Source: Chryseobacterium hagamense
GTDB taxonomy: Bacteria > Bacteroidota > Bacteroidia > Flavobacteriales > Weeksellaceae
Direction: 5' to 3'
Length of the DNA stretch: 64,000 bases
Assembly (NCBI RefSeq): GCF_007991455.1
Contig: NZ_BJYJ01000003.1
Span: 1 to 64,000 of the forward strand
Each line of letters begins with the position of its first letter. Within the stretch, counting starts at the first letter, position 1. Below, one piece after another: positions 8,788 through 17,622 of this stretch. The notes below the pieces were generated by a model, which was not told the DNA's origin, searched no databases, and was given only the letters and a program-made list of their open reading frames with translations. The position numbers and the translations under genes were made by a program.

Positions 8788-8892
8788 TTTTTTCTTTTTG
8801 ATTTAAATCAAATTTACGAATTATTATAATGAAAACGGGCTTTCCGGAGATTTTATTGTGAAGCCCTGTTGGAGCTTTTAGCTCTGACAAGG

Positions 8893-8923
8893 CTAAAAAA
8901 AACGGGCCGAAGCCCGTTTTTTA
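8893..8923 (-). terminator. Rho-independent terminator of pheT
   Basis: AAACGGGC and GCCCGTTT form a perfect stem with a four-base loop, with A/T runs on both sides. It touches the pheT stop codon. Confidence 0.85.
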
Positions 8924-11323
8924 TCCTCTCAGTTCTGCATTGAATTCCTTCTGGAAAGATTTTACCAGAGAATCCATCACCGATGCAATTTCTTTTTCTT
9001 CCAGTGTCTTTTCATCATTTAAAAGCTCAAAGCTCATGGCGTAAGACTTTTTGCCTTCAGGAAGATTTTTACCTTCGTAGACATCAAACAGGTTAATGCT
9101 TTTGATGTAAGGCGATTTATTTTTCTTAGCTGCCTGATAAAGGTCCTGGTAATTTACTTCCTTATCCAGCAACAGGGCAAGGTCTCTTCTGATCTTATTG
9201 AATTTCGGAATATCGCGGAACTTCAGTTCATTTCCTGAACGCAGCTCCTGGGCAAATTCCAGTTCGATTTCAGCGTAGAAACATTCCTGCTCGATATCAA
9301 AATCTTTCAGCATCTGAGGTGCTGCTTTCCCGATTCTTACCAATGTTTTCCCATCCACTTCATACGCCAGCGCATCGGAGAATCTCTCATCGGATAAAGC
9401 CACTTCTTTGTAATCGACGGCCAGTTTTTCCAGCAGCACGTTCACATACGCTTTCAGGTTGTAAAAGCTTGTGACGGATTTCGGCTGCAGCCAGTTTTCG
9501 GCCACATCCCTTCCGGATACGAGGATGGCCAGCTGTTTTCTCTCCTCGTATTTTTCCCGTTTATGATAAACTTTTCCGAATTCGAAAAACCTGATGTTCT
9601 GATTCTTCCTGTTGATGTTATAAATGGCGTTCTGCAGAAGCCCTTCCAGCAAAGACTTCCTCATGAATGCCAGGTCATTGCTCAGAGGATTCAGCAATTT
9701 TACGGCATCCGTTTCATCTTTTACGGAAGTCAGTGAATTGTTCATCACCTCATTAAATCCTAGCCCCTGCATCGTTCTTGCCCAGCTGTTTTCCAGTTCA
9801 TCCTGATCCTGTGCGCTGAGCTTCACCGGGGTGAACGATATTTTTTGCGGTGCATCGATTTTATTATAGCCGTAGATTCTCAGGATCTCTTCGATCACGT
9901 CGATTTCACGGGTAACATCTGCCCGGTAGGCCGGAACAGAAATTTCATATCCGTTCTGGATTTCATTCAGCACCTGGATTTCAAGCGCTTTTAAGATCTC
10001 CTTTACCTTTTCCCTGTGGATTTTTGTTCCTAAGATCTGTTCGATCTTTGAAAACCTGATGATCACATACTGATCTTCAATTTTCTTAGGGTATTCTTCC
10101 AGAAGTTCCCCTATGAGTTTTCCTTCGGCGAGGTCCTGAATCAGTTTAATGGCATGGGTAATCGCCGTCCGGGTGATGTTCGGATCCACCCCTCTTTCAA
10201 ACCTGAATGAGGCATCGGTATTCAACCCGTGGAATTTGGCTCCTTTCCGCACGGCTACCGGATTGAAATAGGCACTTTCCAGGAAGATGGTTTTTGTTTC
10301 TGAGGAAACGCCTGAATCGGCACCGCCAAACACTCCGGCGATACACATCGGCTTATCATTCCCGTCTTTGATGATGATCTCGGAACCGTTCAGTGTTCTT
10401 TCCACCCCATCCAGTGTCGTGAATTTCGTTCCTTCCTGTACGGTTCCCACTTTCACTTTTTTACCGGCAATCTTATCGGCATCAAAAGCATGAAGCGGCT
10501 GTCCGTAGCCGTGAAGGATATAGTTGGTGATATCCACAATATTGTTGATCGGGCTTAAACCGATGGCTTTCAGCCGGTCTTTCAGCCACGACGGGGAATC
10601 TGCTACTTTTACGTTTTCAATCACTGCTCCGATGTATCTCGGGCATAGTTGCGGATCTTCCACTACCAGCGTAAATTCGTGGGAGCCTTCATTATTCAGG
10701 GCAACGGAAGACACTTTCTCAAAACCTGAATTCTGTTTGTTGGTCAGGAGGTACGCGTGAAGGTCCCTTGCCACGCCGTAGTGGGACATGGCGTCGGTCC
10801 TGTTCGGCGTCAATCCGATTTCCAGTACCTCATCGGTAGTCAGTTCAAAATAATCAGCAAAATTCTTTCCGACTTCGTACTTTTCCTCATCCAGCACCAT
10901 GATTCCTCCGTGATCGTCGCTCAACCCCAATTCGTCTTCCGCACAGATCATTCCCTGGGAAACTTCTCCCCGGATCTTGGCTTCCCTGATTTCAAAAAAG
11001 TTTCCGGTTTTATCATAGATCTTTGTTCCGACAACCGCTACGGGAACCGTCTGTCCCGCTTCCACATTCGGAGCCCCGCAAACAATGTTCAGGACTTTTC
11101 CGTTTCCTACCTCTACCGTTGTCTTTTTAAGTTTGTCTGCATTCGGATGTTTTTCGCAGGTAAGAACTTTACCCACGACCACTCCTTCCAGGCTGCCTTT
11201 TATGCTTTCAAATTTTTCTATCCCTTCAACTTCCAGACCTATATCCGTAAGGAACTCACCGATTCTCTCCGTTTTCAATTCCGTTTTGATGTAGTCTTTA
11301 AGCCAGTTGTTTGATATTTTCAT
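8921..11323 (-). CDS. pheT: phenylalanine--tRNA ligase beta subunit
   Basis: 800 residues, the usual length. With PheS (not in this window) it forms the alpha2beta2 enzyme that charges tRNA-Phe in the cytoplasm. An EMAP-type tRNA-binding domain lies near the N-terminus (VVVGKVLTCEKHPNADKL at about 48-65), followed by the B3/B4 editing domain, the B5 domain (about 410-480) and the C-terminal anticodon-binding FDX-ACB domain containing RDIPKFNKIRRDLALLLD. The start is the ATG at 11323, which gives the canonical MKISNNWLKDYI opening. It forms a single-gene unit with its own terminator. Confidence 0.97.
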   Translation of the reverse strand: MKISNNWLKDYIKTELKTERIGEFLTDIGLEVEGIEKFESIKGSLEGVVVGKVLTCEKHPNADKLKKTTVEVGNGKVLNIVCGAPNVEAGQTVPVAVVGTKIYDKTGNFFEIREAKIRGEVSQGMICAEDELGLSDDHGGIMVLDEEKYEVGKNFADYFELTTDEVLEIGLTPNRTDAMSHYGVARDLHAYLLTNKQNSGFEKVSSVALNNEGSHEFTLVVEDPQLCPRYIGAVIENVKVADSPSWLKDRLKAIGLSPINNIVDITNYILHGYGQPLHAFDADKIAGKKVKVGTVQEGTKFTTLDGVERTLNGSEIIIKDGNDKPMCIAGVFGGADSGVSSETKTIFLESAYFNPVAVRKGAKFHGLNTDASFRFERGVDPNITRTAITHAIKLIQDLAEGKLIGELLEEYPKKIEDQYVIIRFSKIEQILGTKIHREKVKEILKALEIQVLNEIQNGYEISVPAYRADVTREIDVIEEILRIYGYNKIDAPQKISFTPVKLSAQDQDELENSWARTMQGLGFNEVMNNSLTSVKDETDAVKLLNPLSNDLAFMRKSLLEGLLQNAIYNINRKNQNIRFFEFGKVYHKREKYEERKQLAILVSGRDVAENWLQPKSVTSFYNLKAYVNVLLEKLAVDYKEVALSDERFSDALAYEVDGKTLVRIGKAAPQMLKDFDIEQECFYAEIELEFAQELRSGNELKFRDIPKFNKIRRDLALLLDKEVNYQDLYQAAKKNKSPYIKSINLFDVYEGKNLPEGKKSYAMSFELLNDEKTLEEKEIASVMDSLVKSFQKEFNAELRG

Positions 11324-11352
11324 TGAATATATTTTGAATTTTTGTACAATTT

Positions 11353-11541
11353 TTACTGTACGGTTTTAAGCTTACAAATGTCGTGTTTTTTTGATAAATA
11401 CAGAAATTTATAACAGATTTTAAGAGTTAAAATTACCTCAGCCAATTGCAATTTTTGTATAGATTCAGGTAATGGTATGGCTTTAATTTTCAGAACCTCT
11501 TCAGGGGTAATCTGAAAAACTTTCCCGGTTTTTCTCTTCAT
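11353..11541 (-). CDS. doubtful small hypothetical protein
   Basis: A 62-residue reading, MKRKTGKVFQITPEEVLKI and on, basic with a helical C-terminal part. It begins just after an AT-rich stretch and ends 29 bases before the pheT start. The first half reads like real protein (ITPEEVLKIKAIPLPESIQ) and the end like run-on. It may be a small gene or the relic of one. I do not recognise it. Confidence 0.3.
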   Translation of the reverse strand: MKRKTGKVFQITPEEVLKIKAIPLPESIQKLQLAEVILTLKICYKFLYLSKKHDICKLKTVQ

Positions 11542-11701
11542 TTTCTGAATTAAAATAAACTTTGTTTGTTCTTTACCTTCATATCATGATACCGCTAAGC
11601 AAGTAATAAATTGATTTTCCAGGCTGAAGATACTTTCCTTTCCCAAGGATAAAATCAATATTCAATTGAGAAGACTCTTAGTTTTTCAGAATTGAATCCA
11701 T

Positions 11702-11734
11702 CAAAAAAGAGGCTTTGAAATCAAAACCTCTTTC
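11702..11734 (-). terminator. Rho-independent terminator of dnaN
   Basis: AAAGAGG...TTTGA pairs with TCAAA...CCTCTTT, a long interrupted stem with a short loop and a T-rich 3' side on the minus strand, about 20 bases past the dnaN stop. Confidence 0.75.
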
Positions 11735-11755
11735 TGTATTTTATGTAGATTGCTG

Positions 11756-12886
11756 TTACAGTCCGATAACCGGCATAGACAGCATCAGGATGCTTTCATT
11801 GTCTTCCAGACCGTCAAGCGGTTCAATGATTCCCGGTCTGTTCGGCTGGGACATTTTCATGGTAATATCATCTGATCCGAGGATCCCCAGCATTTCCGTC
11901 AGAAATTTGGAGCTGAACCCGATGTTGATATCCTCCCCGTTGTAGTCGCAAGGAATCTGCATATCTGCCTTGTTCGCATATTCCGTATCTTCTGCATGAA
12001 GATGAAGGATGTTTGCCGACAATTTAAACCTCACCTGGTTAGTGGATTTGTTTGACATGATCGATGCTCTCTTAATGGCACCCAACAGAAGGTTTCTGTT
12101 GATCGTCAGTACATTCGGATTTTCTTTCGGAATTACCGCAGTATAGTTCGGGTATTTCCCGTCGATCAGACGGCAGATCCAGACATGCTTACCGAAAGTA
12201 AATTTAGCCATGTTTTCATTGAATTCGATGGTTACGTCTTCATTTGAGCTGGCCAGTATATTTTTGAAAATGTTCAGCGGTTTCTTCGGCATGATGAATT
12301 CCATCGGTTCGGCGTTCATCAGATCCGTTCTTTTGTATACCACAAGCCTGTGGGAATCCGTAGAAACGAAATTGGTTTCATTCTCTCCGAATTGGAACAA
12401 TACGCCCGTCATTACAGGACGAAGGGAATCGTTGCTCGTTGCAAACAGCGTATTCGTCAATGCTTCTGATAAAACCCCGGCAGACATCGTCACACTCTGG
12501 GCAGCATCGAATTCCGGCAGCTCCGGATAATCGTCTGCATTGTCCAGTGCCACGGCGAAGTTGTCTTTTTCATCTAAAATCTCAAGCTGACTTCCCGTTC
12601 CTTCTGCATTATCCTTTACGACCAGCGTAAGCGGCTGTTCCCCGTAAGTCTTGATAAAATCCTGAAAAATCTTTGCAGGCACGGCAAATTTACCCGTATC
12701 ATCAGATTTCCCCTCAAGAGAAGTTACCAGCGTCGTCTCGCCATCGGATGCGGTGATGGTAACCTGAGTTCCGTCTAATTCAAAAAGATAATTTTCTAAA
12801 ATCGGTCTCGACTGTGAGCTTGATATTACGCCACTTACAGTTTGCAAAGCCTTCTGCAGTTCTCCACTTGAAATAATAAATTTCAT
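11756..12886 (-). CDS. dnaN: DNA polymerase III subunit beta (sliding clamp)
   Basis: 376 residues, normal for the family. The protein forms the ring-shaped dimer that tethers the replicative polymerase to DNA. The three repeated clamp folds can be followed: N-terminal MKFIISSGELQKALQTVSGV, central DDYPELPEFD and SNDSLRPVMTGVLF, and C-terminal YNGEDINIGFSSKFL ending LMLSMPVIGL. dnaA and recF are not adjacent; recF lies far off at 55.8 kb, as is common in Bacteroidota. A -7 promoter box sits 22 bases upstream and a terminator follows. Confidence 0.97.
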   Translation of the reverse strand: MKFIISSGELQKALQTVSGVISSSQSRPILENYLFELDGTQVTITASDGETTLVTSLEGKSDDTGKFAVPAKIFQDFIKTYGEQPLTLVVKDNAEGTGSQLEILDEKDNFAVALDNADDYPELPEFDAAQSVTMSAGVLSEALTNTLFATSNDSLRPVMTGVLFQFGENETNFVSTDSHRLVVYKRTDLMNAEPMEFIMPKKPLNIFKNILASSNEDVTIEFNENMAKFTFGKHVWICRLIDGKYPNYTAVIPKENPNVLTINRNLLLGAIKRASIMSNKSTNQVRFKLSANILHLHAEDTEYANKADMQIPCDYNGEDINIGFSSKFLTEMLGILGSDDITMKMSQPNRPGIIEPLDGLEDNESILMLSMPVIGL

Positions 12887-12907
12887 AGATTTAAAAATAA
12901 GTTTTTA

Positions 12908-12915
12908 CAAATATA
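12908..12915 (-). promoter_or_regulatory. -7 promoter box for dnaN
   Basis: On the minus strand this reads TATATTTG, an exact TAnnTTTG match, 22 bases before the dnaN ATG. No good TTG box is seen at the usual distance. Confidence 0.6.
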
Positions 12916-12969
12916 ATAAATAGAAAACAGATTAAGAAGAATAATCAAAGGAGTTTTTCACAAAGACCG

Positions 12970-13569
12970 TTAATCTTTTTTCAGCGCTGAGATTATATTC
13001 AGGTTTCTGTAGCTGTTTATTCCGGCATCGAATATTTCATTCCTGTAATATTGGACGGTTACTTTCCTGTTCAGCAGCAACGGATATTCTTCAGGCAGGT
13101 CGAGACCCGACTGTACAGCGGTTATCCAGTACAGTTTCGTGAGATTACCATCCGCTCCCACAATGTGAAATACAACAAATCCGTCTTTTTCGATCCGGGA
13201 AACCGTCCCGCTGACCGATAGGTCGGAAGACTGCCCTTCAGCATCGCTTTTTTCTTCACGGTCCACCATTTCCAGAAAGAGGTCCGGGCATTCTTTCAGG
13301 ATCCAGGTCGCCACCAGTTTCCCGGTTTCTGAAGATTCATCACGCAGGATATCGAGGTTATACTCCTTTTTAAGCTGCCTGGCATAGGGTTCAGCCGCAT
13401 TGATGATGCAGAATCCCAGTTTTGTTTCCAGTATTTTAGGATCGGTATTTTCCGCTTTTACTTTCTTGAAACATTCACAGGCCGAGGTGCCTATTTTTGC
13501 TTTATAATCCTGCGAAAATCCGTTTGCAGACAGCAGGATCAGGAGTAAGGCTGATCTACTTTTTTTCAT
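12970..13569 (-). CDS. secreted hypothetical protein
   Basis: 199 residues with an N-terminal signal peptide (ends SANGFSQ). The mature N-terminal part, IGTSACECFKKVKAENTDPKI, has a CEC motif and a later Cys in LGFCIINAAEP; the C-terminal half looks like a small beta domain (GTVSRIEKDGFVVFHI, RKVTVQYY). I do not recognise the family, although similar two-part secreted proteins occur widely in Chryseobacterium. It is divergent from dgkA, with starts about 85 bases apart. Confidence 0.75.
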   Translation of the reverse strand: MKKSRSALLLILLSANGFSQDYKAKIGTSACECFKKVKAENTDPKILETKLGFCIINAAEPYARQLKKEYNLDILRDESSETGKLVATWILKECPDLFLEMVDREEKSDAEGQSSDLSVSGTVSRIEKDGFVVFHIVGADGNLTKLYWITAVQSGLDLPEEYPLLLNRKVTVQYYRNEIFDAGINSYRNLNIISALKKD

Positions 13570-13630
13570 TGATCTGAATTAATGTTTCCAAAGATAGCGG
13601 ATCTACCGGATAATCCCGGAATACTTGTTT

Positions 13631-13638
13631 TATATTTG
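13631..13638 (+). promoter_or_regulatory. -7 promoter box that fixes the dgkA start
   Basis: TATATTTG, an exact consensus match, lies 15 bases before the ATG at 13654. Transcription would begin at about 13644, so any start upstream of this box is unlikely. Confidence 0.6.
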
Positions 13639-13653
13639 CGTATAATCTTTCTT

Positions 13654-14010
13654 ATGCGAAAACCACCTCTCCGTCAAAGTTTCCTGAATGCTTTCCGTGG
13701 GATTTTCATGATGATCAGAAGCGAAAGGAATTTCCGGCTGGAAGCGGCAGCTTTTCTGATCAACCTCTTTTTAATTTTTTATTTATCTCTTTCAACACCT
13801 GATGCCGTACTGATCCTGCTCGTCTCATCGGGCGTACTGGCAGCGGAAATTTTCAATACGGCTATTGAAAAGATCTGTGATATCATTCGGCCGGAATTTG
13901 ATCCCCGGATCGGATTCATCAAAGATATTGCTGCGGGAGCGGTTCTGCTGATGGCTTTGATTTCCGCTATTACAGGAGTTTTGGTGTATTGGAAATACTT
14001 TTTTATTTAA
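13654..14010 (+). CDS. dgkA: diacylglycerol/undecaprenol kinase (DgkA family)
   Basis: 118 residues from the ATG at 13654. A longer frame reaches back to 13582 but would start upstream of the promoter box. It is a small inner-membrane kinase with three helices; the family phosphorylates diacylglycerol or, in many bacteria, undecaprenol for cell-wall recycling. The signature lies at residues 65-76, EIFNTAIEKICD, with the catalytic Glu and Asn. SERNFRLEAAAF at about 23-34 is the amphipathic region before helix 1. The substrate cannot be told from sequence. Confidence 0.9.
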   Translation: MRKPPLRQSFLNAFRGIFMMIRSERNFRLEAAAFLINLFLIFYLSLSTPDAVLILLVSSGVLAAEIFNTAIEKICDIIRPEFDPRIGFIKDIAAGAVLLMALISAITGVLVYWKYFFI

Positions 14011-14143
14011 ACAAAGAACAGGATGATGTTTTGTAAAAACGCAGTTTTTCCGACAGGCTCAGGATAATATTGCATTTCTACTGATACCCATCAATATTCC
14101 CCTGAATAAATTCTATATCAATCTTTTTTTGTACAATGCCGTG

Positions 14144-14761
14144 TCAAAGGTATTTTTCAATAATCGGAATCGCCATTTCAGCCATTATTCCGTAGCCTTT
14201 TTCATTGGGATGCACGCCGTCTTTCGAAAGCAGAACCTCCTTATCATCCACAAAACCCGAATAAAAGTCCAGGTAATGCAAATCATTTTCAGCGGCAATC
14301 GATCTGAGGATCTGATTGTATTTTACGACCTCTGCCATAGTCCTCCATTTTCCGGAAGCTGTTTGCACGCCGTCAGTTTTTTCAGCAACAGGAAGGATGC
14401 TGATCAGATAAATGTCTTCCGCATATTGTTTTGCCTGGTGTACAGCCAATAAAATATTAGATTTAAACTGCTCCGGCTCTACCGCCTGTACTCCTTCTTT
14501 TATGGCTAAATCATTCGCTCCGTAACCGATAAATACCCAATTTCCTTCCGCAGAATTCCGCGCTTCCATTTCGTGGGAAATCCTTCTGACAAGCCCTTCG
14601 GTCGTTTCCCCTCCGATCCCAAGATTAAAGAGAATCAGCTCATTGCTCCCTTCATTGTATTTCTGCAAAGCATACCGCTTCAGGATATCTACCCAGCCGC
14701 CAAATACACCATCGTATTCTCCATAGGTAATGCTGTCCCCGAAAAATAATCCGTACTTCAT
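14144..14761 (-). CDS. SGNH/GDSL-family hydrolase
   Basis: 205 residues, apparently cytoplasmic (no signal peptide). The four SGNH blocks are visible: FFGDSITYG with Ser10, GIGGETTEGL with the oxyanion Gly, GYGANDL with the Asn, and DGVHPNEKGY with the catalytic Asp and His. Enzymes of this size and layout are esterases or lysophospholipases (TesA-like) or act on acetylated sugars. It begins 16 bases after the barstar-like gene and probably shares its transcript; whether it belongs functionally with the GTPase unit upstream is unknown. Confidence 0.9.
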   Translation of the reverse strand: MKYGLFFGDSITYGEYDGVFGGWVDILKRYALQKYNEGSNELILFNLGIGGETTEGLVRRISHEMEARNSAEGNWVFIGYGANDLAIKEGVQAVEPEQFKSNILLAVHQAKQYAEDIYLISILPVAEKTDGVQTASGKWRTMAEVVKYNQILRSIAAENDLHYLDFYSGFVDDKEVLLSKDGVHPNEKGYGIMAEMAIPIIEKYL

Positions 14762-14777
14762 TTCTGTTTGTATTAAA

Positions 14778-15161
14778 TCAGTCCAAAATTAAAGAAATCT
14801 TCTGATGAGACTGTATGATTTCCACTAAAATTTCAAAAAGGGTCGGCCCTTTCCCTGCCAGCAGCTCATCCAGTTTCTGTCCGATCAACACCACATTAAA
14901 TGGCTTTCCCTGCCTGATTTTGTTTTCATAAAATTCTTTTGTAAGACCGAATCCTAAATCTTCCTTGGATTTCTGCGCATCTTTCCAGGTTATCTGGCCC
15001 TGAAAACCGTAGAGGATATCATCAAAACCGTCCAGCGTTCCGACTTTCCAGTCTTCATCTTTCATCAGGAGCCGGGAAACCTCATCATAAAATCCTTCCA
15101 GATCTGAAAAATGACGGCCGTTGATGACCGTCACATTTTGTTTATTATTTTCTTTTTCCAT
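14778..15161 (-). CDS. barstar-like ribonuclease inhibitor family protein
   Basis: 127 residues, cytoplasmic. It matches the Bacteroidota form of the barstar family: an INGRHFSDLEGFYDEVSRLL opening (strand 1 and helix 1), WKVGTLDGFDDILYGF for the inhibitor helix, a central KDLGF-like SKEDLGFGLTKEFY, and a C-terminal FEILVEIIQSH. Barstar binds and blocks barnase-type RNases, normally as the immunity partner of a toxin. No barnase or other toxin gene lies next to it. Upstream, 129 bases away and in the same direction, is the GTPase-centred unit. It may be an orphan immunity gene or have a regulatory role. Confidence 0.8.
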   Translation of the reverse strand: MEKENNKQNVTVINGRHFSDLEGFYDEVSRLLMKDEDWKVGTLDGFDDILYGFQGQITWKDAQKSKEDLGFGLTKEFYENKIRQGKPFNVVLIGQKLDELLAGKGPTLFEILVEIIQSHQKISLILD

Positions 15162-15290
15162 TTTACTGCCGCCAAAATTTAACTTTTCGCTGGTTTTAAT
15201 CAGCTTAAAGATACAGCATTATCAATTTATAAAAAACAGTTTTCTTAATTAAAAATGGAAATATAATCAATTCGGAGGGTATCAGAGTTT

Positions 15291-16646
15291 CTATTTTGAC
15301 TTCGCATCAATCTCATTTTTAATCTGAGTTTCAATGTCTCCATTAGATTTGGCCTGAAGGGCCGGAATAGTATCAACGGTTTGCTTTTCTACAATCGGTT
15401 CCTGTTGAGGTGTATTGTTATCATCCTGTTGGGTACTATAAACCTGTACAACTTTCTTTTCCGGATATAAATAAAGCCAGACCAAACCTGCGATGGCCGC
15501 CGCCAACAGTAGGGAAAGAACAAAGGTTGCCATTTTGAAAGTATCAGGACGATCCGTTCTTTCCCGTCTTTCGCTGGGATAGCTTTGAAGATAAGGCCCC
15601 GACTGTTTAAACGGCTCCGGCCTCTGTGAGAGCCTCGGTTCAGAAACTGTTGCCAGGTCAGGCACTTTTAAATCCCTGATATTTTCCGTAAACACATTTT
15701 TATTCTCTTTATAAGCCTGCCGGATGCTGTTTAAAGCGGAACTGTCCGCTGTCTTCAGCTGATTTACCAGCTCATCGATTTTCCGTGAAAAAGTTCGGTA
15801 AACTTCACTGATCTTCGTCAAATTCTTTTCGGATTCCGTTATTTTTTCGGCATTGGCCGCATGCTGCTCTTTATTTTTTTCAATTTTACCCTTTATATCT
15901 TCACAGACCTGTCTTTCCGTATCTCCCAACCGGCTTTTCTCCTTTTCAAAATCTGCGATGGTTTCCAGGATTTTGCGTTTCCTATCTTCCGACAGCTTCC
16001 GGATCTCATTTTCAAATCCGTCTTTCTGCACAAACTGGAAGATGTTTTTCTGGTGGACCCATTCTGCGATTTTGTTGCTCGACGTAAAATAAATGGTATC
16101 GTAAACATTCAGCAAGTCGAGGGATCTTTTGAACATCGGTTGCAATGCGGATGGATGTGTTTCACAATAGACCATTAACTGTTTATTGGTTATTTCGGCA
16201 GAATCCAGCGTGTCTATTTTCTTCAGGTTGAATCTGATTTTATCAAAGTCGGAAAGTTTACTGACTAAAAAGTTATCTGAATGATTAACGGAAAGCGTAT
16301 CATTTTCTACGTTTTTGCCGGTCAGGTTTTCATGAAATTCGTTCAGGCAACGGATGGTGATGTTTTCCTCTGCAATTTCATCGATAAACAGAATGGCCGA
16401 TCCGATGAAAGATCCTTCCCTGGCGGAAGAAGGTTCTTTCGCATAGGTGTAAACGGCATAAGCAACCATGGGAGATCCATCTTTATATTCTTTACGTATG
16501 GAATATAACTTACTGTCGGGATAGACCCGTATGGAACCTCTGATGTCAAAGGTCTTAACGGAAAGAGGATTTCCTGCAAAAAAGGTCTGGGTAAAGCCAT
16601 TAGGGTTCCCGAACGTTCCGAAGGCGATTAAATTAACGCTGCTCAT
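15291..16646 (-). CDS. tail-anchored coiled-coil protein of a GTPase-centred system (GAP1-N-like)
   Basis: 451 residues. A globular N-terminal domain (about 1-210) opens AFGTFGNPNGFTQTFFAGN and continues with LYSIRKEYKDG and GSFIGSAILF. A charged coiled coil spans about 215-320, then a Pro/Arg-rich linker, one transmembrane helix at about 372-393 and a short acidic tail outside. The start ATG overlaps the stop of the GTPase gene by one base (TGATG), so the two are translationally coupled. In GTPase-centred conflict systems the partner of the GTPase is a GAP1-N-type protein; this gene has that position and a comparable N-terminal domain, but the family match is my inference. No catalytic motif is seen. 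Confidence 0.6.
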   Translation of the reverse strand: MSSVNLIAFGTFGNPNGFTQTFFAGNPLSVKTFDIRGSIRVYPDSKLYSIRKEYKDGSPMVAYAVYTYAKEPSSAREGSFIGSAILFIDEIAEENITIRCLNEFHENLTGKNVENDTLSVNHSDNFLVSKLSDFDKIRFNLKKIDTLDSAEITNKQLMVYCETHPSALQPMFKRSLDLLNVYDTIYFTSSNKIAEWVHQKNIFQFVQKDGFENEIRKLSEDRKRKILETIADFEKEKSRLGDTERQVCEDIKGKIEKNKEQHAANAEKITESEKNLTKISEVYRTFSRKIDELVNQLKTADSSALNSIRQAYKENKNVFTENIRDLKVPDLATVSEPRLSQRPEPFKQSGPYLQSYPSERRERTDRPDTFKMATFVLSLLLAAAIAGLVWLYLYPEKKVVQVYSTQQDDNNTPQQEPIVEKQTVDTIPALQAKSNGDIETQIKNEIDAKSK

Positions 16647-17608
16647 CAGTTGATAAAGCTAAATTTTATACGTTCCCAGAAGGTCCCTTCATAGTACAGC
16701 GGATACCCTGAAATGCTTTCATAGAGCCATTCCGATAATTTTTTGGCCCGGTCCAGATTCAGTAAGGTTACCCTGTTGGTATCCTCATTCAGCTCGCCTA
16801 CGGTGTAGAATGTTTTCGCCAGGCTGTAGGTATCCATGGCCGTGGAAGTCATCGGAAGTCTTTCCCTGATGAAGTCGTCCAGCTGTGTTGAGTCTTCAAC
16901 TTCTGCCCTTCCGGATTTGTCCCATTTGGAAATGACCAGAATGATATTGACAGACCTTAATTTTTTCTCGTATTTTTCAAGCCTATTTAAAAAAGTATTG
17001 ATCAGAATATCGTCTTTATGGGCATTCTCATAGCTTGTGACAATAATGAATGTAAGCGGTAAATTCGCTGAAAGGTACGTTTCTATACTGCTGTGGTAGT
17101 TTCCTCCCCGCCTGATTTCATTATGGTTTTCTCCTGAGGTTTCTAAAAAGGTAAGATTAATGGGGTTTACCTTCTTTGATTTATTATTCGGTTCGAACAC
17201 CAGATCCAGCCGGGTGACCTGATCCTTTACTGTTCCTGCCGGTAAAATCCCCTTGCTGATGTTCTCGAAAAAATCGTACAGAAGGCTTTCCGCTTCCGCA
17301 GTGTTCGGCGTTCCTATTTTCGGCCTGATGACTCCCGCCGTAGAACGCAGGTAATACAGCATGGTTGCCAGTATCACCGATTTCCCGGAAGATGCCGTCC
17401 CGAAAAAGAAAACAAAATTGCTGTCCTTGTTCTTAATTTCCGAGACTTTTCCTTTCGCAATCGGAACAAAATGATCATCGATGGTTTCCTTTTTATCATC
17501 TAATGACAAAGGCTTTAAGGCGTCCTCATCATCGAAATTCAGTGGTTTAAGCGCTTCATTGCCTTTATTGAAAGACAGTGGCTTCAAAGGTTCGTTATCC
17601 CAATCCAT
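16646..17608 (-). CDS. P-loop GTPase with N-terminal LKPL repeats (DO-GTPase-like)
   Basis: 320 residues. The G1/Walker A motif is GTASSGKS at 70-77. LETSGE at 155-160 stands where the G3 (DxxG) motif is expected, and SKWD at 227-230 is a G4 (NKxD-type) motif, so GTP is the likely ligand. The N-terminal 40 residues hold three spaced copies of LKPL-x-hydrophobic-Asp/Asn (starting at 8, 20 and 31), a natively unfolded tail that may dock onto a partner. The gene lies 14 bases after the membrane protein and overlaps the next gene by one base. It resembles the GTPases of predicted conflict systems; a role in trafficking or assembly at the membrane cannot be excluded. Confidence 0.75.
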   Translation of the reverse strand: MDWDNEPLKPLSFNKGNEALKPLNFDDEDALKPLSLDDKKETIDDHFVPIAKGKVSEIKNKDSNFVFFFGTASSGKSVILATMLYYLRSTAGVIRPKIGTPNTAEAESLLYDFFENISKGILPAGTVKDQVTRLDLVFEPNNKSKKVNPINLTFLETSGENHNEIRRGGNYHSSIETYLSANLPLTFIIVTSYENAHKDDILINTFLNRLEKYEKKLRSVNIILVISKWDKSGRAEVEDSTQLDDFIRERLPMTSTAMDTYSLAKTFYTVGELNEDTNRVTLLNLDRAKKLSEWLYESISGYPLYYEGTFWERIKFSFIN

Positions 17609-17622
17609 ATTTCTGCTGTTTA

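Noticed and set aside
14778..15161. A complete barnase/barstar toxin-immunity module
   Set aside because: No ribonuclease or other toxin gene lies beside the barstar-like gene; the flanks are an SGNH hydrolase and a coiled-coil protein.
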